Shown here in pieces: positions 38,088 through 45,727 of a DNA stretch of 55,628 bases. Origin of the DNA: Pseudomonas sp. (GTDB lineage Bacteria; Pseudomonadota; Gammaproteobacteria; Pseudomonadales; Pseudomonadaceae). The stretch lies in the NCBI RefSeq assembly GCF_030683065.1, contig NZ_JAUXMX010000008.1, positions 1 through 55,628 on the forward strand. The letters run 5' to 3'. A program made the position numbers and the translations under genes. The notes under the pieces were generated by a model. It ran no database searches and had not been told where the DNA came from. It saw nothing but the letters and a program-made list of their open reading frames with translations. Positions within the stretch are counted from its first letter, which is position 1. The number at the start of each line of letters is the position of its first letter.

Positions 38088-38318
38088 ATGAACCGATGGA
38101 CAGTGGCTGTATTGCTCAGTGTGCTTGGCAGCACGGCGTGGGCGGCACCCAAACCCTGCGAGGAACTCAAGCAGGAAATCGAAGTGAAAATCCAGGCCGC
38201 CGGGGTGCCCAGCTACACCCTGGAAATCGTCGCAAATGACGAAGTGCAGGATCAGAGCATGGTGGTCGGCAGCTGCGACGGCGGCAGCAAGAAAATCATC
38301 TACCAGAAAAATGGCTGA
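38088..38318 (+). CDS. DUF1161 family small periplasmic protein
   Basis: 76 residues. Signal peptide MNRWTVAVLLSVLGSTAWA (cleavage after AWA). The mature part CEELKQEIEVKIQAAGVPSYTL ... VVGSCDGGSKKIIYQK carries the two conserved cysteines of DUF1161. Start ATG 38088 has AAGGAG 7 bases upstream. The function is unknown. A perfect 17-bp inverted repeat begins 33 bp after the stop. Confidence 0.88.
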   Translation: MNRWTVAVLLSVLGSTAWAAPKPCEELKQEIEVKIQAAGVPSYTLEIVANDEVQDQSMVVGSCDGGSKKIIYQKNG

Positions 38319-38350
38319 TTGAAGGCGGCGGGGCAGGCAGCCGAGCGGTA

Positions 38351-38396
38351 ATCAGGGTCAGGGTCGACGTCTAAGTAATTCGACCCTGACCCTGAT
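38351..38396. repeat. Perfect 17-bp inverted repeat (GGGTCAGGGTCGA type)
   Basis: Arms 38351-38367 and 38380-38396 are exact complements (ATCAGGGTCAGGGTCGA), with a 12-base loop. A third partial copy of the right arm (CGACCCTGATGGTT) follows at 38401. Sequences like this flank some REP-associated tyrosine transposase units in gamma-proteobacteria, so it may be a transposition scar. It may also terminate the DUF1161 transcript. Confidence 0.85.
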
Positions 38397-39189
38397 GGTT
38401 CGACCCTGATGGTTCCTTCCCCTTTTCCTGCCGGCAAAGGCATGCGTAGGCGCGGGCCATGCCCGCGAAGCCAGCAGCGCCCCCAGGCGGATTGACGGAG
38501 AGCGGACAACCCGCGATCCATTCCCGGCGTGATCCGTCCCCACGCCGAACCCTGCGCTGCCAAGCCGCAGGAACCCCTGCTTGGCTCTGAAGACCCACTG
38601 CACTATGCTCGGCCGAGCCAAGGGAGTGCCCGCCAACCCCGCCTATCCGGCAAGGACCGCCGTTACTTCCTGACTTTTTGCCATGCAGCCGCCAGCCTCG
38701 CCGTGCGCAGAGGAGAGCGGTAGCGTGCCTGCCACCAGAAAGGGAAGGGCAGGCCGCGATTAACTTTTCTTGATTGGTCAGGCCCCGCCGCGATCTACCC
38801 CCGAATACCTGCTTAAGTAGCCTGGGTTGAGCGCAGCGATACCCAGGAGAGGATGCCCCGGGTGTCGCTGCGCTCGACCTACGCGGCTCGACCCAGGCTA
38901 CCCGCTCATGTGTGGGGCATAGCCGCGAGTCCGCTGGACGGGCGCCGCGCTGCCAGAACAGTTACCGGGATAATCAGCGTTGGCGTCAGCAATGGGGGGA
39001 TAGGCCACGATTAATTGTTCTTGATTCGTCAGGCCAAAACCGTGGTGTGTCCCCTAACACCCACTGCTGACTATGCTCAGCGTGTTAAGCCGCGCTGCAG
39101 CTACGGTGCGATAGGCAAAAGCAATTTGCTGATCACTGCTCGGCAATAGCTAATAGCCACCCTTTGACCGCTCCCTGCGGAGAGCCTGC
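38397..39189. other. 793-bp gene-poor stretch with several repeat classes
   Basis: No credible gene. It holds a REP core at about 38453-38470 (CGCGGGCCATGCCCGCG), an AGCCTGGGTTGAGCG...CCAGGCTACC dyad at 38818-38901 (same family as the 30448 array), and a 34-bp motif beginning AGGCC and ending GGTCAGGCC or CGTCAGGCC at 38751-38784 and 39002-39035 (30 of 34 identical). The remaining sequence looks like decayed accessory DNA. Confidence 0.6.
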
Positions 39190-40425
39190 ATGGCCGACAA
39201 CACCCCTACTGACCGGATCAAAGTCGAAGCTGCGCAGCTCAGCATCGGCATGTTTGTGGTGGAGCTGGATCGCCCATGGACGGACACCAACTTTCTCTTT
39301 CAAGGTTTTCGCATTCGCCAGCAGCAGGAAATCCGCCTGCTGCAAGAGGTCTGTGAGTTCGTTTGGGTGGATGCAAAGCGCTCGTTGGGCGTGGTCCAGC
39401 AGGCCACGGAAAATCTGGCCCAACCTGACAGGCTGGAAGCCGAGATTGCCAAGGTCGATTTCAGCCGGGAAATCAATCATGCATCGCCTGTGTGGCATGC
39501 CGCGCGTGAGGAGTCGTTGCGCATTCTGCAGGCCGTGAAAATGGGCCAGGAGCTGGATGTGGTCGCGGTCAAGGCCGTGGTCAAGGAGTGCGTCGAGAGT
39601 ATTTTGCGCAACCCGGTGGCCATGCTGTGGCTGGCGCGCATCAAAAACAGCGACGACTACACCGCTGAGCATTCGCTGCGTGTGGCCATCCTTTCCATCG
39701 CCTTGGGTAAAGAGTTGGGCCTGCCGGACTATCAACTGGAGCATGTAGGTGTGTGCGGCATGTTGCATGACGTGGGCAAGATCAAAGTGCCCAGCGAGAT
39801 CCTCAACAAGCCCGGCGCGCTGACGCCTGATGAGTACCGCATCATGCAGAGCCACGCTGCCGAAGGGCGCAAGCTGCTGATGAGTAACCAGCAAATCACC
39901 GCCGCCACGGTGGACGTGGCCTATTCGCACCACGAGCGCCTGGATGGCAAGGGTTACCCGCGCGGGCTGGTGGCCAGCAAGATCCCCTACTTTGCCAAGA
40001 TCATTGCCGTGGCCGACAGCTATGACGCGATCAACAGTGATCGCATCTACAGCAAGGGCAAGTCCAGCCTGGAGTCGTTACGGGTGCTGTTTGATGCGGC
40101 CAGCACGCATTTTGATGAAGAAATTGTTGGCTGTTTTATCCGCATGATCGGCATTTACCCGCCGGGGGAAATTGTCGAGCTGAGCAATGGCGAGGTTGGC
40201 ATCATCATCGGCTGTGCGCCGGGCAGCAAACTCAAGCCCAAGGTGCTCTGCGTACGCTTTGCTGATAAACAGCCCTGCAAAGAGCGCATCATCGACCTGG
40301 CCACTGGAGCGCGGGACGACAAAGGCAACCTTTACCGCATCCGCAGGGTGCACAGCAGTGGTGCTTTTGGTGTGGATATCGAAGCCTATCGGCAAAAAGG
40401 CCTGATCATCCCGGCCAACCTTTAA
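39190..40425 (+). CDS. HD-GYP domain c-di-GMP phosphodiesterase with DUF3391
   Basis: 411 residues, cytoplasmic. The N-terminal DUF3391 domain spans about 8-130 (IKVEAAQLSIGMFVVELDRPW, then FLFQGFRIRQQQEI). The HD-GYP domain spans about 145-330, with EHSLRVAILS, the metal pair His193-Asp194 in MLHDVGKIK, and HHERLDGKGYP at 247-257. All residues expected for c-di-GMP cleavage are present. A C-terminal extension (about 335-411) follows. It is transcribed alone. With the 7392 regulator and the 16365 GGDEF/EAL protein it is the third c-di-GMP gene in the window. Confidence 0.94.
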   Translation: MADNTPTDRIKVEAAQLSIGMFVVELDRPWTDTNFLFQGFRIRQQQEIRLLQEVCEFVWVDAKRSLGVVQQATENLAQPDRLEAEIAKVDFSREINHASPVWHAAREESLRILQAVKMGQELDVVAVKAVVKECVESILRNPVAMLWLARIKNSDDYTAEHSLRVAILSIALGKELGLPDYQLEHVGVCGMLHDVGKIKVPSEILNKPGALTPDEYRIMQSHAAEGRKLLMSNQQITAATVDVAYSHHERLDGKGYPRGLVASKIPYFAKIIAVADSYDAINSDRIYSKGKSSLESLRVLFDAASTHFDEEIVGCFIRMIGIYPPGEIVELSNGEVGIIIGCAPGSKLKPKVLCVRFADKQPCKERIIDLATGARDDKGNLYRIRRVHSSGAFGVDIEAYRQKGLIIPANL

Positions 40426-40453
40426 CGCAATGTCTGAGTTAACGGTTGGAATG

Positions 40454-40516
40454 AAAGGGGACAAATTCAGCAGCGCCTCCCGCCGAAAGCACGCCGAAAA
40501 TAAAGCCGTCCCCTTT
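40454..40516. repeat. Inverted repeat AAAGGGGAC / GTCCCCTTT after the HD-GYP gene
   Basis: Arms 40454-40462 and 40508-40516 are separated by 45 bases and followed by TTGC. The flanks resemble the GGGGACA-type ends seen around REP-associated transposase remnants. It may also be a long-loop terminator. Confidence 0.6.
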
Positions 40517-40519
40517 TTG

Positions 40520-40618
40520 CGCCTGGTTCTTGCCGCGGCTCGCGGCTCCGGCAGTGCTTTGAGGTGCAAGGATCGCCAGCAAGCTGGCTCCTACAAGGCG
40601 CTGCAGTGATTGGTTTTA
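40520..40618. repeat. Direct repeat, left copy (about 100 bp)
   Basis: Begins CGCCTGGTTCTTGCCGCGG and ends near GATTGGTTTTAG. It includes an inverted REP (GCCAGCAAGCTGGC). The right copy is at 41191-41291, differing by a handful of bases. The pair brackets about 570 bp with a small membrane-protein gene. Confidence 0.85.
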
Positions 40619-40726
40619 GGACATTAGCGGACAGGCCACGGTCTTGGCCTGACAAATGAAAAAGTTCGTCCCTTATGTTGAGGCGTCTTGTTAAGTTGCG
40701 GCTCTAAACGGGCAGCAACAAATTGA

Positions 40727-40948
40727 CTAGTTTTTGCGGCGTGATCGCCACAGACCCCAACCGCCAGTGATCAAAACCAGAAGATTGGCGAAAAGGGCGC
40801 TCCCCCAAAATTGAATCTGATCGGCTTGCCGCTCAAGCATTTCGGGCGTTGCATCCTGATAAGGAAGAGAAGCGCCAGAGAGCGCCAAGAAACTGAAACA
40901 AGCACCCAAAAGTGCAACCACGACAAAAATGAAACTGCCTGTTCGCAT
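40727..40948 (-). CDS. Small two-helix membrane protein, unknown
   Basis: 73 residues starting MRTGSFIFVVVALLGACF. Two hydrophobic segments (about 5-26 and 46-67) flank a polar loop with LPYQDATPEMLERQADQIQ, and the tail WRSRRKN is basic, so both termini are probably cytoplasmic. ATG 40948 is preceded by AGGG about 8 bases away; an upstream in-frame extension to 40996 has no support. I do not recognise a family. It lies alone between 100-bp direct repeats in an otherwise non-coding, somewhat AT-richer patch, suggesting an inserted accessory gene. Confidence 0.6.
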   Translation of the reverse strand: MRTGSFIFVVVALLGACFSFLALSGASLPYQDATPEMLERQADQIQFWGSALFANLLVLITGGWGLWRSRRKN

Positions 40949-41376
40949 GCTAGCCCTGCAATTTGACTGTTGGTTAGTAAAGCCCAATGCCATCAACTTA
41001 AGCCCCGGCCCTATCCAACCCTAGGGCCTGGGCTCTTGGCTTCAGTGGCGCCTTCACTGGTTTTGCTTGCCGATTCAGGGAAACCTCGGCGACAGGCCAC
41101 GATGAATCGCTGTTTATTTGATGGGCCAAAACTTTCCCCTCCTGAATACTCTCAATGCTGCGCAGCAAACAGTACAGGCGTCAGGGTGGACGCCTGGTTC
41201 TTGCCGCGGTTTGCTGCTCCGGCAGTGCTTTTGAGGTGCAAGGATCGCCAGCAAGCTGGCTCCTACAAGGCGCTGCGGGGATTGGGTTTTATATATAAAA
41301 CAATGGGTTATTTAATGGTTGATAAGGGTCTGTCGATATTCATGCTGGCTTGCTGAGCGCCTGCTTTAGCCTGACC
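40949..41376. other. Non-coding flank of the small membrane-protein gene
   Basis: Contains a third, diverged copy of the 34-bp AGGCCACGAT...GGGCC motif at 41094-41127, the right direct repeat (41191-41291) and an AT-rich segment (41287-41330, TTTTATATATAAAACAATGG). No gene recognised. Confidence 0.5.
41191..41291. repeat. Direct repeat, right copy (about 100 bp)
   Basis: Begins CGCCTGGTTCTTGCCGCGG like the left copy at 40520-40618 and ends GATTGGGTTTTA. Differences are concentrated in GGCTCGCGG versus GGTTTGCTG and one extra T. See the left copy for context. Confidence 0.85.
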
Positions 41377-42024
41377 TCAGCCGCTAAAGGCCCGGTGCAG
41401 TTCAGCCAGGGTCTGGAAGTGATAAGTCGGCAGCTCGGCCTGCAATTCAGCACAACTGCCGAAACCATAGCCAACCGCTGCTGCGTCCAGGCCGTTGCGC
41501 CGCGCACCGATCAGGTCGTGCTTGCGGTCGCCGATCATCAGCGTGCTGGCGGTATCGAGCCCTTCCTGCGTCAGCAGATGGCTGATCAGCTCAACCTTGT
41601 CGGTGCGCGTGCCGTCCAGTTCGCTGCCATAGATCATCTTGAAGTGCCGGGCGAAATCGAAATGCCGGGCAATCTCCACGGCAAACACGCGCGGCTTGCT
41701 GGTGGCGATATACAGGGTCCGGCCCTGCGCGCCGAGCGTCGAGAGCAGTGCCTCGACGCCGTCGAATACCTGGTTTTCGTACAGCCCGACCTCGGCGAAA
41801 CGCTCGCGGTAATGGTTTACCGCCCGCCAGGCTCTGGCCTCGTCGAACTGATACGTCTGCATAAAGCATTGCAACAGCGGCGGCCCGATAAAGTGTTCCA
41901 GCGCCTGCAGATCCGGTTCATCGATACCCAGTTGCGCGAGCGCATGCTGCACCGAACGGGTGATGCCCACGCGCGGGTCGGTGAGGGTGCCGTCGAGGTC
42001 GAAGAGAATATTCTGGTAATCCAT
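41377..42024 (-). CDS. HAD-family phosphatase, phosphoglycolate phosphatase-like (Gph/PpaX type)
   Basis: 215 residues, cytoplasmic. HAD motif I is ILFDLDGTLTDPR (5-17, nucleophile Asp), motif II is the Ser/Thr in LYIATSKP (about 105), motif III is Lys in TRTDKVELI, and motif IV is MIGDRKHDLIGA. The helical cap domain indicates subfamily I. ATG 42024 (MDYQNILFDLDG) is preferred; the frame runs 29 codons upstream without homology. It likely removes phosphate from a small metabolite such as phosphoglycolate. gph next to gamma-carbonic anhydrase and prlC matches the order I recall in P. aeruginosa. Confidence 0.88.
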   Translation of the reverse strand: MDYQNILFDLDGTLTDPRVGITRSVQHALAQLGIDEPDLQALEHFIGPPLLQCFMQTYQFDEARAWRAVNHYRERFAEVGLYENQVFDGVEALLSTLGAQGRTLYIATSKPRVFAVEIARHFDFARHFKMIYGSELDGTRTDKVELISHLLTQEGLDTASTLMIGDRKHDLIGARRNGLDAAAVGYGFGSCAELQAELPTYHFQTLAELHRAFSG

Positions 42025-42187
42025 GGGTAGCCGTAAATTCCTCGTCAGGTTCTGATCGTGCATCGTGATCTTCACCTTCGCACAAACAGCAGGCTCTTGG
42101 CGGCAGCTCATCAGCCAGTCGCCTGCTGCCGTCAGGTCTGGGTGTCACGGGCAGTAGGCGCTACTTCGGCAAATCCAGCCGGCCTTG

Positions 42188-42730
42188 TCAGCTGGCATAG
42201 CCTTCGATCAGGTGTTGATCCTTCAGCCGTACGTAGTTGTCGGCGCTGTAGCGGAAGTAGCTGCGCTCTTTTTCGCTCAGTGCGCGGGTCTGTTTGGCTG
42301 GGCTGCCGACGTACAGGTAGCCGCTTTCCAGGTGGCTGCCGGGGGTGACCAGGCTGCCGGCGCCGAGCATGACTTCGTCGTCGATCACTACGCCGTCCAT
42401 GATGATGCTGCCCATGCCGATCAGCACCCGGTTGCCGATGTTGCAGCCGTGCAGGGTGACGTTGTGGCCGATGGTCACATCGTCGCCGATATTCAGCGGG
42501 TAGCCGCGCGGGTTGAAGGGGCCGGCGTGGGTGATGTGCAGCACGCTGCCGTCCTGAACGCTGCTGCGCTCGCCGATACGGATGCTGTGCATGTCGCCAC
42601 GGATCACTACCAGCGGCCAGATCGAGCTGTCGGCACCGATTGCCACATCGCCCAAAACCACGGCCGAGGCATCGACAAAAGCCCGCGCGCCGAGCAACGG
42701 GGTGAACTGTTGGTAAGTACGTATCGCCAC
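42188..42730 (-). CDS. Gamma-class carbonic anhydrase family protein
   Basis: 180 residues forming a left-handed beta-helix of hexapeptide repeats (for example VLGDVAIGADSSIWPLVVI and RIGERSSVQDGSVL). Three metal-ligand histidines are visible: one in GSVLHIT and two in IGHNVTLHGC. QDGSVLH with RGD upstream (VIRGDMHSIRIG) supports a gamma-CA/CaiE-YrdA subgroup. It may hydrate CO2 to bicarbonate in the cytoplasm. It is divergent from prlC. An SbtA-like bicarbonate transporter lies 3 kb away. Confidence 0.92.
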   Translation of the reverse strand: MAIRTYQQFTPLLGARAFVDASAVVLGDVAIGADSSIWPLVVIRGDMHSIRIGERSSVQDGSVLHITHAGPFNPRGYPLNIGDDVTIGHNVTLHGCNIGNRVLIGMGSIIMDGVVIDDEVMLGAGSLVTPGSHLESGYLYVGSPAKQTRALSEKERSYFRYSADNYVRLKDQHLIEGYAS

Positions 42731-42854
42731 GATAGAAACCTCTTAGGCTGCGGTGAGCTGCGATTGTAATTATGATGACGGTCGTACGTGCCGCGTCCAG
42801 CCCTGCCTTTTGCAGGGTCACGGCTTCAAACCCATTGTTTAAAGGTGCCCCGTC

Positions 42855-44903
42855 GTGACCGCCAACAATCCGCTGCTGCAAGCCTTCGATCTGCCACCTT
42901 ATTCCGTCATCCGCCCTGAGCATGTCGAGCCGGCGCTGGATTCGCTCCTCGCCGAGAACCGTACCGCGATTGCCGAACTGCTCAAACAACAGTCTGGCAC
43001 ACCGAGCTGGAACGGGCTGGTGCTGGCGCTCGACGAGCTGAATGATCGCCTGAACCGTGCCTGGAGCCCGATCAGCCACCTCAATGCGGTGTGCAACAAC
43101 GCCGAGCTGCGCACGGTGTATGAGGCCTGCCTGCCCAAGCTATCCGAGTACTCGACCGAGCTGGGCCACAACCGCACGCTGTACGAGGCCTATCACGCGC
43201 TGGCGGTTAGCCCTGAGGCGGCGGGTTTCGACATTGCCCAGCAGACCATCCTCACGCACACCCTGCGTGACTTCCACCTGTCGGGCATTGATCTGCCGGA
43301 AGCCGAGAAGCAGCGCTTCGGTGTGATTCAGAGCAAGCTCTCGGAGCTGGGCAGCCGTTTCTCCAATCAGCTGCTCGATGCCACCCAGGCCTGGAGCAAG
43401 CAGGTTAGCGAGGAGGCGGCGCTGGCCGGTCTGACCGATTCGGCCAAGGCGCAGATGCGTCAGGCCGCCGAGGCCAAGGGCCTGGATGGCTGGCTGATTA
43501 CCCTGGAGTTCCCCAGCTATTTCGCGGTGATGACTTACGCCGACGACCGCGCGCTGCGCGAAGAGCTGTATGCGGCTTACTGCACCCGTGCCTCCGACCA
43601 AGGCCCGAACGCCGGCCAGCACGACAACAGCCCGGTGATGCTGGAAATCCTCGCCCTGCGTCAGGAGCTGGCCAAGTTGCTGGGGTTCGCCAACTACGCC
43701 GAGCTGAGCCTGGCGAGCAAGATGGCCGAGTCCACCGACCAGGTGCTGCACTTCCTGCGTGACCTTGGGGCGCGCGGCAAGCCATTTGCCGAGCAGGACC
43801 TGGCCGAGCTGCAGGCGTTTGCCGCCGAACAAGGCTGCAGCGATCTGCAAAGCTGGGATGTCGGTTATTACAGCGAGAAGCTGCGCGAGCAGCGTTACAG
43901 CATTTCCCAGGAAATCCTGCGCGCCTATTTCCCCGTCGACAAGGTGCTGGGCGGCCTGTTCGCCATCGTCGAGAAGCTTTATGGCATCCAGATCGAGGAG
44001 CTGAGTGGCTTTGATAGCTGGCACCCGGACGTGCGCCTGTTCGAGATCAAGGAGAACGGCGAGCATGTCGGGCGTTTCTTCTTCGACCTCTATGCCCGCG
44101 CCAACAAGCGCGGTGGCGCCTGGATGGACGGCGCCCGCGACAAGCGCCGCGATGCGGCGGGCACGCTGATCAGCCCGGTGGCCAACCTGGTGTGTAATTT
44201 CACGCCCGCCGTCGGCGACAAGCCGGCGCTGCTGACCCACGATGAAGTCACCACTCTGTTTCACGAATTCGGTCACGGCCTGCATCACCTGCTGACCCGG
44301 GTCGAGCATGCTGGCGCGTCGGGGATCAATGGCGTGGCCTGGGATGCGGTGGAGCTGCCGAGCCAGTTCATGGAGAACTGGTGCTGGGAGCCGGAAGGCC
44401 TGGCGTTGATCTCCGGGCATTACCAAAGCGGCGCAGCCCTGCCGCAGGACCTGCTGGACAAGATGCTGGCGGCGAAGAACTTCCAGTCCGGGCTGATGAT
44501 GGTGCGGCAGATCGAGTTCAGCCTGTTCGACTTCGAGCTGCACGCCACTCACGGCGACGGCCGCGGCGTGCTGGACGTGCTCGAAGGCATCCGCGACGAG
44601 GTTTCGGTATTGCGGCCGCCGGCTTACAACCGCTTCCCCAACAGCTTTGCGCATATCTTCGCCGGTGGTTACGCGGCCGGTTACTACAGCTACAAGTGGG
44701 CCGAAGTGCTGTCAGCGGATGCCTTCTCGCGCTTCGAGGAAGAAGGCGTGTTCAACAGCGACACCGGCCGCGCCTTCCGTGAGGCGATCCTCGGCCGTGG
44801 CGGTTCCCAGGAGCCCATGGTGCTGTTCGTCGACTTCCGCGGCCGCGAGCCGAGCATCGATGCCCTGCTGCGGCATCTGGGCCTGAGCCAGGAGGCGGCA
44901 TGA
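42855..44903 (+). CDS. prlC: Oligopeptidase A
   Basis: A 682-residue M3-family zinc metallopeptidase degrading peptides, including cleaved signal peptides, in the cytoplasm. The zinc motif HEFGH is at 470-474 in TTLFHEFGHGLHHLLTRVEHAGASGI, with the third ligand Glu in the following GVAWDAVELPSQFMENW helix. The start is GTG 42855, preceded by AAAGGTG at 9-15 bases. The stop overlaps the start of the yheV gene (ATGA), as in other Pseudomonas. Confidence 0.97.
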   Translation: MTANNPLLQAFDLPPYSVIRPEHVEPALDSLLAENRTAIAELLKQQSGTPSWNGLVLALDELNDRLNRAWSPISHLNAVCNNAELRTVYEACLPKLSEYSTELGHNRTLYEAYHALAVSPEAAGFDIAQQTILTHTLRDFHLSGIDLPEAEKQRFGVIQSKLSELGSRFSNQLLDATQAWSKQVSEEAALAGLTDSAKAQMRQAAEAKGLDGWLITLEFPSYFAVMTYADDRALREELYAAYCTRASDQGPNAGQHDNSPVMLEILALRQELAKLLGFANYAELSLASKMAESTDQVLHFLRDLGARGKPFAEQDLAELQAFAAEQGCSDLQSWDVGYYSEKLREQRYSISQEILRAYFPVDKVLGGLFAIVEKLYGIQIEELSGFDSWHPDVRLFEIKENGEHVGRFFFDLYARANKRGGAWMDGARDKRRDAAGTLISPVANLVCNFTPAVGDKPALLTHDEVTTLFHEFGHGLHHLLTRVEHAGASGINGVAWDAVELPSQFMENWCWEPEGLALISGHYQSGAALPQDLLDKMLAAKNFQSGLMMVRQIEFSLFDFELHATHGDGRGVLDVLEGIRDEVSVLRPPAYNRFPNSFAHIFAGGYAAGYYSYKWAEVLSADAFSRFEEEGVFNSDTGRAFREAILGRGGSQEPMVLFVDFRGREPSIDALLRHLGLSQEAA

Positions 44904-45187
44904 GCGACCTACCGATGAATGTCAGCAAGCGCCGCTTCATTGCTGGTGCCGTGTGTCCGGCGTGCAGTGAGATGGACAAGATTCAGATGTGGGACGAAGA
45001 CGGCGTGCCGCACCGCGAGTGCGTGGGCTGCGGTTATGCCGACACCCTGGATGCGCGCGGTAACTCGGTGCCCAAGGAGCTGCCGACGCGGGTCAATATC
45101 AGCGCCCTGAAACCCAAGGTGGCCGACCCCAAGGTGCAGGCGGTGCAGTTCTTTCCCAATCCCAAGCTGAAGAAGCCGACGGAGTAG
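44900..45187 (+). CDS. yheV: YheV-family zinc-ribbon protein
   Basis: 95 residues. The zinc-ribbon has CPACSEMDKIQMW (about Cys19 and Cys22) and HRECVGCGYADTL (about Cys41 and Cys44), a four-cysteine site. Its start overlaps the prlC stop by 4 bp, so expression is coupled. YheV-type proteins are small conserved partners of prlC with no defined role. Confidence 0.92.
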   Translation: MSDLPMNVSKRRFIAGAVCPACSEMDKIQMWDEDGVPHRECVGCGYADTLDARGNSVPKELPTRVNISALKPKVADPKVQAVQFFPNPKLKKPTE

Positions 45188-45389
45188 GCAGGCCTTAGCT
45201 ACGCCCCGTGTCGGTATGCCGCGCAGGGCGTTTGCTCCCCTCGGTCACGCTGGGCGTTAAGCCCCGATCTGTTGCCTGATCACCCGTGCTCGCAGCGTAT
45301 GGCGACAGGCCACTGCCTGTTGGGCTTCGCCGCGCTCAACACCAACCTACCCGCGTGCGCACACTACCGATTGGCTGCAACGGTGCGCG

Positions 45390-45411
45390 GGTTTATGGGC
45401 ACATAGCCTTT
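45390..45411. repeat. Possible terminal repeat end (ATGGGCACATAGCC)
   Basis: TTTATGGGCACATAGCC resembles the right terminus (AATGGGTACATAGCC) of the elements at 47125 and 55403. No clear left partner is seen in the yheV-sbtB gap, so it may be a decayed end. Confidence 0.4.
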
Positions 45412-45423
45412 CTTCGGCGCCGC

Positions 45424-45726
45424 TCAGAACTTCTCCGGGCGCAGCACCTCGACCTGGGCCAGGTAGCAGACCATGGCAAAGTTGGCGTAGTACTGCTCCT
45501 GCAGGTGGGCGGCGAGGCGCTCGGCGATGTCCCGGGTGCAGATGATTTCCACCCGGATATTGCCGTCGTTGTCCCAGCCGGCGCTGCGTACACCGCGGCC
45601 GCCGCGGCCGCGTGCGTCGGAGATAGTCCAGCCGGGGGCACCGAGTGCTTCCAGATCGGCCAGCAGTTTTTTCTCCAATGCCGCTTCGCAGATCACGGTG
45701 AGCAGGGTGCGGGTGTGTGCGTTCAT
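45424..45726 (-). CDS. sbtB: PII-like regulatory protein (SbtB type) of the bicarbonate transporter
   Basis: 100 residues with a ferredoxin-like PII fold: TLLTVICEAALEKKLLADLEALGAPGWTIS, the T-loop segment GRGGRGVRSAGWDNDGNIRV and strand VEIICTRDIAERLAAHL. SbtB proteins bind adenine nucleotides, including cAMP in cyanobacteria, and gate SbtA. One base separates its ATG from the sbtA stop (TGA-G-ATG), so the pair is translationally linked. The T-loop is shorter than in GlnB. Confidence 0.85.
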   Translation of the reverse strand: MNAHTRTLLTVICEAALEKKLLADLEALGAPGWTISDARGRGGRGVRSAGWDNDGNIRVEIICTRDIAERLAAHLQEQYYANFAMVCYLAQVEVLRPEKF

Positions 45727-45727
45727 C

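Noticed and set aside
40640..40990. Integron-like attC sites around the small membrane-protein gene
   Set aside because: An ACTTAAC motif fits the inverse core, but no paired GTTRRRY core at proper spacing and no integrase are seen; the direct repeats explain the layout better.
43140..44654. Long minus-strand frame opposite prlC
   Set aside because: Shadow of prlC; no motif or start signal.
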